DNA from: Aristolochia californica
Lineage: Eukaryota > Streptophyta > Magnoliopsida > Piperales > Aristolochiaceae
Length of the DNA: 64,000 nt
Assembly: GCA_029961685.1 (NCBI GenBank)
Contig: JARWKL010000001.1
Location: 58,701,314 to 58,765,313, forward strand
Direction of reading: 5' to 3'
The translations under genes and the position numbers were made by a program. Numbering within the stretch: the stretch's first letter is position 1; each line of letters starts with the position of its first letter. Positions 50,001 to 59,654 of the stretch are shown here, in pieces. Below the pieces are notes generated by a model. That model searched no databases. It was not told the origin of the DNA and worked only from the letters and a program-made list of their open reading frames with translations.

Positions 50001-50449
50001 CGAGTAATTTTTTTGGAAAAAAAACTCAAGGATCTTGGTGACAATTGGTCACCCTAGAATTTAAGAGATCATTAAATTAAATTACCTAACATATTTAAGA
50101 AAAATAATAAAATGGGAAAATGTGAATTTACACATTGGATAATGTTTTGAAGGTTTCAAGAAACTTTTTTCGTTTTTTGGTAAGGTTTATTCATGGTGCT
50201 AGGAACCCCCCCACCCCAACAACCAGGCTTTTAGTTCTTGTGGTCCTAGGCATGGTATTGGACCTTAGTACATTATTTGGTAGAGAAGTAAGAAGGTCAA
50301 GATGGTCATGGTAATGGAAAGATTTATAGGGACAATGTGAAACACAGATGGAGAAAATGAGACCAAGGGACTTAACATGGTTTTTTGTCAAGAGAATTTA
50401 CTGTTTGGAAATTAAGATTACTAATGCATGAATCACATTTAAGGAAGCA

Positions 50450-50499
50450 TTTCTAGTAAGTTTTTAGCACTCAATTTCTAGTAAATTTTTAGCATTCAA
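50450..50499. repeat. 25-bp perfect-register tandem duplication
   Basis: TTTCTAGTAAGTTTTTAGCA... (50450-50474) is directly followed by a copy with two substitutions (50475-50499). Confidence 0.85.
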
Positions 50500-50510
50500 C
50501 ACGACTCTTT

Positions 50511-50765
50511 AGGGCTTGTTTGGAACCCACGTAAAAGAAAAGAAAATAAAAGGGAAGCAAAAGGTATTTTCTATTGTTTGACAACAGATAATCATTGAGG
50601 GAAAAATATTTTCTCTCTTATTTAATAGAATTTCTCACACAAAATGATGAAATTTAGAGAAAAAATAAAATAAATTAGAAACTCGTAAGAAAATTATAAT
50701 CATCAAAATTTTAAAATATTACTGTTTATTTCTTTTTCTTTTTTCACGTGTATTCAAACAAGACA
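50511..50765. mobile_element. possible MITE with imperfect terminal inverted repeats
   Basis: The left end CTTGTTTGGAACCCACGTAA (from 50515) and the right end, whose complement is CTTGTTTGAATACACGTGAA (to 50762), are inverted over about 36 bp, with AT-rich non-coding sequence between. No target-site duplication could be fixed, so the family is uncertain. Confidence 0.45.
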
Positions 50766-51767
50766 AATTACATTTTCCTTGCATTTTCTCTCTCATGTAT
50801 ACTTACCCCATGTAGTCAATAGAGTTCGAGAAAGTATTAGAACCATGTTTTAGCACTCTCATACATATAATACGAGACTTGCTTAATAAATCCAATACAA
50901 AAATGTAGACACATAATAAATTGAGCAATGAAGTTATGATGCATTAAACGCATGTTTCGTCATTTTATATTCTATTATTGATTATGGTTATACACTTATA
51001 ACATAGTGTCGAAATACAAAAGGAACTAGTATGTGATGCAACGCAATCATAGTTTAAAGACAGTAGAGAAGTAGCGGCCAAGATGATTGTTTGATGCTAC
51101 ATTTACTGTAAAAATCCAATAGGCTTTAGGTTAGTTTGAAGTTTGGGAGTATAGAAAGAGTTAACAGAGTTGTGGTAAAATGTTTGCTTATTGCAAGTTC
51201 TGTGAAGATTTTGACAAAGTTTCTTATATTTTTTAGGATTTGGGAATTTCAGTAGATTTTTTTCAATATAATTAATTTTTAAACACATATATATATATAT
51301 TTTAATAATTAATTTATATTGCCAACACATGGTAGAGTCTTAAGTTATAAACTATCAACCTTAAGTCATTATGTGCTTTAAATTAAACCTTAGGAAATTA
51401 AGTAATTAGTAAATAATAGGAAAAATATAAATTCCCTAATTTAAGTGATTAATTATTTAAGCATGATACAATATTGATTATAGACATAGGGTCCCTAAGT
51501 AAAAATAATGACACAACTAATGTTACACTACTTTTTAGGGGTGCTATGTGTTCTTCCATCATTACCAATTGGGGTGGAAGACAGTTGAGAAAGGACCAGG
51601 CCCATACTCTAGCTCTAGCTTAGTGTGGCTTTAAGAAAATCACGGCTCGGTTCAGTTTAATCCTGGCTAATCTCATCCTCCTAGTTTTCTTGGGGGTGAC
51701 AAAATTCAATTTTAACTAGACCTATTTATTTAAGCAAACCAAACCACATTACAAATAGGTTGGTTAC

Positions 51768-52423
51768 AAGTTTACTCACTTGGCTCAATTAAGAATCAAG
51801 GCATGTTCAAAGTTAGAGCTTTCAGATTTTGGCAAGCAAATTCATGTCTATGCTGCAAAATTTTCAATGGGTTCAGATGTTTCAGTGGGGACACCTCTAG
51901 TTGATTCAACGAGGCATGCTCAGCATTTCACAGAATTTCTCATCCAAATGTTGTTTCATGGAGTTCCATCATTACAGGGTATGCACAACTTGGTAAATTT
52001 AAGGAGTCCCTTACAATGTTCAAGAATTTGAGGAGGGAAAGGTAGTAGTTTGAACTCTTTCATATATACTAGTATGTTCTAGGCTTGCTCAGGACTTGCA
52101 GATTTGAGTATGGTTAGTCATTTTCATTATGATGCAATAAAGAGAGAACTCATTGCAAGACCTCACAAACTGTTGGGATCTATGCCAAGTTGCAAGAGCT
52201 GAAACAATCATTTGCTAGTCTGAAAGGTGCCCTTCCTAGAAATAATTTTTCGAGTGATTTCGAGGAGAGAGATGAACAACTACATGACCATAGTGAGAGA
52301 CTACCTATTAGCACCTCCCAGTGGCCCAATACTGGTTCTTAATAATCTTCGAGTTTGTGATGGTTACCATGAGTTCATTAAAATGGTTTCAAAGATTATT
52401 GGGTGTGAAATTATAGTGAGGGA
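51768..52423 (+). pseudogene. PPR-DYW protein fragment, copy A, broken by copia LTR
   Basis: PPR proteins of the DYW class edit organelle RNAs. The frame reads ACSKLELSDFGKQIHVYAAK and VGTPLVD. After a frameshift it reads VVSWSSIITGYAQLGKFKES, the standard PPR/L-motif pattern. Further on come YAKLQELKQS, HDHSERL, LRVCDGYHEFIKMVSKI and EIIVRD, i.e. the E+/DYW domain. The repeats between are missing (internal deletion), with several stops and shifts. It stops at the copia LTR at 52424. The matching end of the DYW domain lies at 59592-59654. Confidence 0.85.
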
Positions 52424-52590
52424 TGTTATCGTTTTTAAGCGGTTTTGTATTTATGAATTATGATAAGGGGAGGGTATTATTGTAATTTCTAGTAGATTAT
52501 AAGTTAAAAGTGTATATATGTATAACGGAAGGAAACCATGAGGTATTAAAATAAAAAATCGATCTCTTGGTTAAGATAAATCAATTGACA
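52424..52590 (+). repeat. copia element 2, extra LTR (unit A)
   Basis: 167 bp, TGTTATCG...AATTGACA, preceded by AGGGA (52419-52423) and followed by a primer-binding-site-like TGGTCTTAGAGC. It is a product of the tandem duplication. Confidence 0.9.
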
Positions 52591-52770
52591 TGGTCTTAGA
52601 GCTGTGGGAGATCATCGACGCTAGTGGTATTCTTTGACGTTTTCGGTGCTCTCAGAGGTGAGTTATCATCCTCCCGATTTCTCGGTTCGTTCTCGGTTCT
52701 TGATTTGGTTTCCGTGGACTCTCACGGAATCATTTGCGTCGCGAGGTGATCGTTGGGGAGGGGTTCTGCG

Positions 52771-52915
52771 GTGTTCGACGGGAACATCCAGCATTCATCT
52801 GGTTCTCACAAAGTCATTGGCTTCGTTTTTTTTTTTGTGTTCGACGGGAACATCCAGTGAGGGTTTAGGGCACGTGTTTCAGATTTTTGTTTTTGGTGTT
52901 CAACGGGAACATCCA
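52771..52915 (+). repeat. three 20-bp direct repeats in the copia leader
   Basis: GTGTTCGACGGGAACATCCA at 52771-52790 and 52837-52856, and with one change at 52896-52915, each followed by a different short spacer. The same trio is present in unit B (about 54751-54895). Confidence 0.9.
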
Positions 52916-52950
52916 ACAGTACAACGCTTCTATCTGTTGCTCCTTTGTCC

Positions 52951-53213
52951 AATTCAGTTAGTGAAGGGTCTCGGTTGCGTGTTGCTTATCAGGGCCTTCC
53001 CGGTGCATACAGTGAAGTGCAGAGAAAGCATACCCAGGCTGTCAGGCGGTTCCGTGTGAACAATTTGATACTGCTTTCAATGTTGTTTAAAGATGGCTTG
53101 TTGACCGAACAATTTTACCTATTGAGAATTCTCTTGGTGGGAACATTCATCGTAATTATGACCTTTTAATTCGGCATAGATTGCACATTGTAGGAGATGT
53201 GCAGTTGGCAGTG
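52951..53213 (+). pseudogene. captured arogenate dehydratase (ADT) fragment in copia leader, copy A
   Basis: Between the leader repeats and the gag start the sequence encodes SEGSRLRVAYQGLPGAYSE. A frameshift follows, then [19 protein letters not shown], a stop, RWLVDR and [19 protein letters not shown], ending [14 protein letters not shown]. These are consecutive blocks of the catalytic domain of plant arogenate/prephenate dehydratase, the plastid enzyme making phenylalanine from arogenate. The fragment covers roughly the first 85 residues of that domain without a visible intron. It is untranslatable as it stands and lies in the same orientation as the element. Confidence 0.85.
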
Positions 53214-53767
53214 GTGTTCATTTGCTACTACTCATGATTTTTGGGCTTTGTGTCTGTAGATATAGAACACCAGCCAAGTGCGTGTACATAAAGAGGGCAA
53301 TGAAAAGAAATACAATAGAGTGTTTCTTTTCTCCAATTTGTGGGTTTCTATCCAAAGAGGTGTCATCTGGATTTTATCATGTCATCTGATAGGTTAGATT
53401 CGTTATCTATCCGTTTTACGAGTAAAAATTACACTGCCTGGGAATTTCAGTTTCATTTATTCGTTATGGGAAAAGTGTTTTGGGGTCATATAAATGGGAG
53501 TGATCTCGCACTTCGAGAGGTCGAGGCTTTGTCCCAAGTGGACAGTCAAGGATATGATGCCAGGCCCATATGGGTGGAAGTGAGTTGAGGAAGGACCAGG
53601 CCCATACTCTAGCTCTAGCTTAGTGTGGCTTTAAGAAAATCATGGCTCGGTTCAGTTTAATCCTGGCTAATCTCATCCTCCTAGTTTTCTTGGGGGTGAC
53701 AAAATTCGATTTAAACTAGACCTATTTATTTAAGCAAACCAAACCACATTACAAATAGGTTGGTTAC

Positions 53768-54403
53768 AAGTTTACTCACTTGGCTCAATTAAGAATCAAG
53801 GCATGTTCAAAGTTAGAGCTTTCAGATTTTGGCAAGCAAATTCATGTCTATGCTGCAAAATTTTCAATGGGTTCAGATGTTTCAGTGGGGACACCTCTAG
53901 TTGATTCAACGAGGCCTGCTCAGCATTTCACAGAATTTCTCATCCAAATGTTGTTTCATGGAGTTCCATCATTACAGGGTATGCACAACTTGGTAAATTT
54001 AAGGAGTCCCTTATAATGTTCAAGAATTTGAGAGAAGGTAGTAGTTTGAATTCTTTCATATATACTAGTATGTTCTAGGCTTGCTCACGACTTGCAGATT
54101 TGAGTATGGTTAGTCATCTTCATTGTGATGCAATAAAGAGAAGACTCATTGCAAGAGATCTATGCCAAGTTGAAAGAGTTGAAACAATCATTTGCTAGTC
54201 TGAAAGGAGCCCTTCCTAGAAATAATTTTTCGAGTGATTTCGAGGAGAGAGATGAACAACTACATGACCATAGTGAGAGACTAGCTATCAGCACCTCCTA
54301 GTGGCCCAATACTGGTTTTTAATAATCTTCGAGTTTGAGATGGTTGCCATGAGTTCATTAAAATGGTTTCAAAGATTACTGGGCATGAAATTATAGTGAG
54401 GGA
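53768..54403 (+). pseudogene. PPR-DYW protein fragment, copy B
   Basis: Near-identical to copy A (51768-52423), with the same internal deletion and its own substitutions and short deletions. It ends at AGGGA followed by the LTR at 54404. Confidence 0.85.
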
Positions 54404-54569
54404 TGTTATCGTATTTAAGCAGTTTTGTATTTATGAATTATGATAAGGGGAGGGTATTATTGTAATTTCCAATAGACTATAAGTTAAAAGTATATATATG
54501 TATACAGAAGGAAACCGGGAGGTATTGAATTAAAAAATCAATCTCTTGGTTCAAATAAATCAATTGACA
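54404..54569 (+). repeat. 5' LTR of copia element 2 (unit B)
   Basis: 166 bp, begins TGTTATCGTATTTAAGC and ends CAATTGACA, directly followed by the primer-binding site. Confidence 0.92.
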
Positions 54570-54929
54570 TGGTATCAGAGTTGTGGGAGATCATCGACGC
54601 CAGTGGTATTCTTCGACGTTTTCGGTGCTCTCAGAGGTGAGTTATCTTCCTCCCAATTTCTCAGTTCGTTCTCGGTTCTTGATTTGGTTTCCGTGGACTC
54701 TCACAGAGTCATTTGCGTCACGAGTAGATCATCGGGGAGGGGTTCTCCGGTGTTCGACGGGAACATCCAGCATTCATCTGGTTCTCACAAAGTCATTGAC
54801 TTCGTTTTTTTTTTTGTGTTCGACAGGAACATCCAGTGAGGGTTTAGGGCACGTGTTTCAGATTTTCATTTTTGACGTTCGACGGGAACATCCAACAGTA
54901 CAACGCCTCTATCTCTTGCTCCTTTGTCA

Positions 54930-55192
54930 GATTCAGTTAGTGAAGGATCTCGGTTGCGTGTTGCTTATAAGGGCCTTCCTGGTGCATACAGTGAAGTGCA
55001 AAGAAAGCATACCCGGGCTATTAGGCGGTTCCGTGTGAACAATTTGATACTGCTTTCAATGCTATTGAAAGATGGCTTGTTGACCGAACAATTTTACCTA
55101 TTGAGAATTCTCTTGGTGGGAGCATTCATCGTAATTATGACCTTTTAATTTGGCATAGATTGCACATTGTAGGAGATGTGCAGTTGGCAGTG
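54930..55192 (+). pseudogene. captured arogenate dehydratase (ADT) fragment in copia leader, copy B
   Basis: Same fragment as at 52951-53213. This copy keeps ERWLVDR where copy A has a stop, but has its own stop after GAYSE...[16 protein letters not shown] and [13 protein letters not shown] are retained. The two copies carry different lesions, as expected from neutral decay after the tandem duplication. Confidence 0.85.
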
Positions 55193-58100
55193 GTGTTTAT
55201 TTGCTACTGCTCGTGATTTTTGGGTTCTTTGTTTGTAGATACAATAGGGTGTTTCTTTTCTCCAATTTGTGGGCTTCTATCCAAAGAGGTGTCATCTGGA
55301 TTTTATCATGTCATCTGATAGGTTAGACTCGTTCTCTATCCGTTTCACGAGTAAAAATTACACTGCCTAGGAATTTCAGTTTCGTTTATTCGTTATGGGA
55401 AAAGAGTTTTGGGGTCATATAAATGGGAGTGATCCCGTACCTCGAGTGGCCGAGGCTTGTCCAAGTGGACAGTCAAGGATGCTAGGGTCATGACGTGGAT
55501 CCTTGGTTCAGGTGAGCCTCACTTTGTTCTTAATTTGAGGCCTTATTGAAATGCGGTTGACATGTGGAGTTACCTCGCCAAGGTTTACCATCAAGACAAC
55601 ACGGCTCAACATTTTCAATTGGAGTTTGAGATGACTAATTTCACACAAGGAAATCACTCCATTGAGGAAGATTTTTATGGTTTTCAAAACCTTTGGGTTG
55701 ACTATGTAGACATTGTTTATTCTAATATTCCCATTGCAGCTCTCTCTGCTATTCAAGCAGTGCATGAAACCAGTAAAAGAGGTCAATTCTTAATGAAGCT
55801 CCATTCTGATTTTGAAATTGCATGGTCTAATCTGATGAATCATCATCGTATACCATCTCTAGATGCTTGTTTCAGTGAACTTTTTCGTGAGGAGCAGCGT
55901 ATCGTAATTCAGGTTGGCATGAAATACCGGGCTACTGTTAGTGCCTCTGTTACTGTGGCTTATGCAGCACAGAGGAGGAGTAAGGGAAGAGACATGTGTG
56001 TTGTTCAATGCTTTAGTTATAAAGCTTTTCGTCATATTGTTCAGGATTGCCCTAGGAAGTTCAGTAACTATTGCAAGAAACAAGGTCATATCATCTCTGT
56101 TTGCCCCATTCAACCCGAAAGGAAACAGGGTACTGCTTATCATGCCTCCGTTGGTGCCTATAGTTCTACTACATTACCTGCTGCCTTGCGGGTTGTTCCT
56201 ATTCCTGCTGCACCTACAACCTAAGTAAACCCGAACATACTCACTCTTGAGATGGTACAACAGACGATCAAATAGGATTTTTGTACTTTTGGGCTCTTAG
56301 GTGATCATAAAGTTTCTTCTCTGCCATGGTATTTTGACTCTGGAGCTTCTAACCATATGACCAATATTGTTGTTTCTCTTTCCAATGTCAGATATTATGA
56401 TGGAAATCATAAAATTAACACCACTGATGGCAGTTCTCTGCCTATCAGTACTATTGGTGATTTTTCCTCTTGTTTAACTGATGTTTTTGTGTCTCCTTAC
56501 CTCTCCACAAATCTTATTTCTGTTGGTCAATTGGTCGATAATAATTGTAATGTCCATTCTCTCGATTTGGTTGTGTTGTGCAGGATCAAGTGTCAGGGAC
56601 GATGATCGCGAAGTGGCCGAAAGTAGAACGACTCTTTCCTCTTTATGTTTTTTCTTCTTCCATTAGTCTTAGTTTTCCTTTCCTTTCCTTTGCATGTAAT
56701 GTTGTAGGTTCTGGACCTAAGATGTCACATAAACGTTTAAACTACCCAAACTCTGATGTACTTCAAAAATTATTTAATTATGGTGTATTGGGACAAAAAA
56801 ACATGTTATTCTCTTGATTTTTCTTTTGAATGTCCATCATGAAAACTTGGCAAAAGTAAAGTTCTACCTTTTCCTCATCAAGTATCTCATGCCTTACAAT
56901 ATTTCGATATTATTTATACTAATGTTTGGAGGATTACACTTGTTCTTTCTCATGTGCATTACAATTACTTTGTCACCTTTATTGATGACTGTAGTCGATT
57001 TACTTGGGTTTACTTTCTATGGGCTAAGGCCGAAGTTTTTTTAGTATTTAACCATTTTCTTGCGCTTCTAGAGACTAAATTCTCTGTCGGCATCAAAGTC
57101 TTGCGTTCTGATTCTAGCGGATAATACATGTCTAATGAGTTTTCAGGACTTTCTTCAAAGTAAAGGGATCATCTCTTAGCGCTCTTGTCCTTCGACACTG
57201 CAACAAAATGATGTTGTTGAGCGGAAAAATCATCACCTTCTTGATGTGATCATAACCCTTTTCCTTGAATCATCTGTTCTTTCTTGTTTTTTTGTGTGAA
57301 GCACTTTCTACTTCGGTTCATTTGATTAATCGCTTACCTTCTCCTACATTACATCATGTTGCTCCATTCTTTAAGTTGTTTGGCCGTTCTCCTTTATATT
57401 CTGATCTTCAGATATTTGGTTGTGTTTGTTTTGTGCATCTCTCTGCTGATGAATGACATAAACTTACAACCCAATCAAGTAAATGTGTTTTTCTTGGTTA
57501 TGCTATACCTCAAAAGGGTTATGTTTGTTATGAACCACATGCTCGTCATATACGTGTTTCTCGAAATGTGGTTTTCTTTGAAAATTGATTGTTCTTTCCT
57601 TCTCATGTTAAACTGCCATCTGCATCTTTATCTCTTCTGCCTAGCTTTGATGATTCTTCGACAATTGTGGAAAGGTTCAAACCTGGTTTTGTGTATGGAA
57701 GACGTAGTAGACATGAGTCTGATTCCACTTCCTCTGTGCCCCCTCACGATCTTGTCCTGGCGCCTAATTCTACTCCTGTTCCAGCTTCCACCACTCTTCG
57801 TCGGTCTACTCGCCCTTCTTGGCCTCGTCATTGGTATGGTTTCTCCTCCATTATTTCTCATGTGGCTACTTTATTCTCTATTTCCATTCCCACTTGTTAC
57901 AATTAAGCCATGACACATGCGTGTTGGCAGAATGCAATGCAAGTAAAACTTAGATCTCTTGCGGAGAATCACACTTGGGATATTGGTTCTTGCCCTCCTA
58001 CAATTAAGCCTCTTGGGAGTAAATGGGTTTTCTCTATTAAACTTCACTCTGATGGCTCTTTGAATTGGTACAAAACTCGCCTAGTAGCTCTAGGCAACAA

Positions 58101-59424
58101 AAAGGAATATGAGATGGATTATGATGATACATTTGCTCATGTTGCCAAAATGACCACAGTTCGTACTATCTTACCTATTACTGTTTCCCAGTCATGGCAA
58201 CTGCATTAGATGGATGTGAAGAACGTCTTTTTTCACAGTAATATTTACGAACAGATCTGCATGAAGTTTTCCTATGGTATGACTACTTATTTTCCTCATG
58301 ATGTTTGTAAGCTAAGGCGTTCTCTATATGGACTCATGCAAGCTCCCCGGGTTTGGTTTGAGAAGTTTCACGGTACGCTTCTCACCTTCAGGTTTACACA
58401 AGGTCAGTATGATTATTATCTCTTCTTCCAAGAGTAAGCATCGGGTATAATCCTTTTCTTGGTTTATGTTAATGATATTATCATTACTGGCACTGAATTT
58501 GGTTTAATTATTAAGGTTCAACAACTGTTGTATCACTTTCCATATGAAAGATCTTGGCCAACTCACATACTTCTTAAGGCTAGAAGTTCATCATCGGGCC
58601 TATGGTATTTTTTTAAATCGGCATAAGTATCTTCAAGATATTATTTCCTTGGCTGGTTTGGAGGACACTTTTTCTATCGATACTCCGATGGAGGTAAATG
58701 TCAAATACAGGAAAGATGAAGGGGACCTTCTAGATGACCACTCTCTATCGACGCGTGGTAGGGAGTCTCATCTACTTGACCAATAATCGCCCTGATATCT
58801 CCAATGCCGTTCATCAGGTTAGTCAGTTTATGTCCTTTCCTTGTCATATTCATATTGCTGCAGTTTGACGCATCATTCGCTATCTTCGAGGTTCTCCTAC
58901 TCGTGGGTTATTGTTTCCTACATGCTCATCTTTTCAACTTATTGCTTATGGTGATGCTAATTGGGCTCGGTGTCTGGATACACGTCGATCTACTACGGGT
59001 TAGTGTATGTTTTTGGGTGATGCCTTAATTTCTTGGAGATATAAGAAACAAGATCATGTTTCTAAATCCTCTACTGAGGCTAAGTATCGTGCCATGTTTA
59101 TTGTTTGCTCTGAGATTGTATGGCTACATGGTCTTCTTGAGGAGTTTGAGTTCCCTCAGACTACTTCTACTCCTCTTAATGCTGATAACACTAGTGCTAT
59201 TCTAATTGCTACCAACCCTGTTTTCGATGAATGCACCAAACACATTGAGGTTGATTGTCATTCTATCCGAGATACCTTGGATAGTCGGGTGATATCTCTT
59301 CCTTACTTTTCTTCAGATCTCCAAGTGGTTGATGTCTTCACCAAAGCAATGACTCGACAGCGGCATCAATTTTTGGTTGGCAAATTATTGTTGGTTGACT
59401 TACCAGCATCAACTTGAGGGGAGA

Positions 59425-59591
59425 TGTTATCGTATTTAAGCGGTTTTGTATTTATAAATTATGATAAGGGGAGGGTATTATTGTAATTTCTTGTAGATTA
59501 TAAGTTAAAAGTGTATATACATATAACGGAAGGAAATTGGGAGGTATCGAAATCAAAAATCGATCTCTTGGTTCGGATAAATCAATTGACA
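59425..59591 (+). repeat. 3' LTR of copia element 2
   Basis: 167 bp, aligns end to end with the LTRs at 52424 and 54404; followed by the AGGGA duplication. Confidence 0.93.
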
Positions 59592-59654
59592 AGGGATTCA
59601 TGTCGGTTTCACCATTTTAAGGGTGGGGACTGTTCTTGCAAAGATTGTTGGTAA
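59592..59654 (+). pseudogene. C-terminal end of the PPR-DYW domain, displaced by copia element 2
   Basis: Directly after the 3' LTR the frame reads RDSCRFHHFKGGDCSCKDCW and TAA. This is the last 20 residues of a DYW domain (consensus RFHHFxxGxCSCxDYW); the terminal DYW is DCW here. It continues exactly from EIIVRD at the left of the element, with the AGGGA duplication covering the RD codons. Confidence 0.92.

Larger units (their letters stand above)
44091..51570. other. gene-poor interval with simple repeats
   Basis: No gene is supported over 7.5 kb. 44.1-44.7 kb is GC-rich promoter-like sequence with a 14-bp palindrome GCCGGTTAACCGGC (44204-44217). A T run is at 45018-45038. A weak 85-codon open frame at 45249-45506 has no recognisable domain. 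46.1-47.5 kb is AT-rich. 47.6-48.75 kb is GC-richer without a convincing frame. 48.8-51.5 kb is AT-rich with an (ATT)n tract at 49498-49521. Confidence 0.6.
51571..55480 (+). repeat. 2-kb tandem duplication spanning PPR fragment, copia LTR and leader
   Basis: Unit A 51571-53553 and unit B 53571-55480 align in register (offset exactly 2000 bp at the left, 1980 at the LTRs). Each contains host flank, PPR-DYW fragment, one copia LTR, leader with arogenate dehydratase piece and the first codons of gag. Unit A breaks off at GACAGTCAAGGAT in gag, then 17 bp of filler (53554-53570) precede unit B. Differences are scattered substitutions and small indels. Confidence 0.9.
54404..59591 (+). mobile_element. 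Ty1/copia LTR retrotransposon 2, full-length but decayed
   Basis: LTRs 54404-54569 (166 bp) and 59425-59591 (167 bp), TGTTATCG...TTGACA. Primer-binding site TGGTATCAGAGT at 54569-54580; polypurine tract GAGGGGAGA before the 3' LTR. Target duplication AGGGA left (54399-54403) and right (59592-59596). Internal order is copia-type: gag from ATG 55308 with two zinc knuckles near 56010-56110; protease (WYFDSGASNHM, 56327-56360); integrase around 56730-57460; reverse transcriptase 57910-58500, where the catalytic YVDD is changed to YVND; RNase H 59007-59417 (ADNTSAI, HIEVDCHSIRD). Stops and frameshifts occur throughout, so it is inactive. It is much less complete in frame than a young element. Confidence 0.93.

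Noticed and set aside
51571..55480. Idea that the repeated LTRs are tandem or nested integrations
   Set aside because: The repeated unit also contains PPR host sequence left of the LTR, with the same flanking AGGGA, so a post-insertion duplication fits better.
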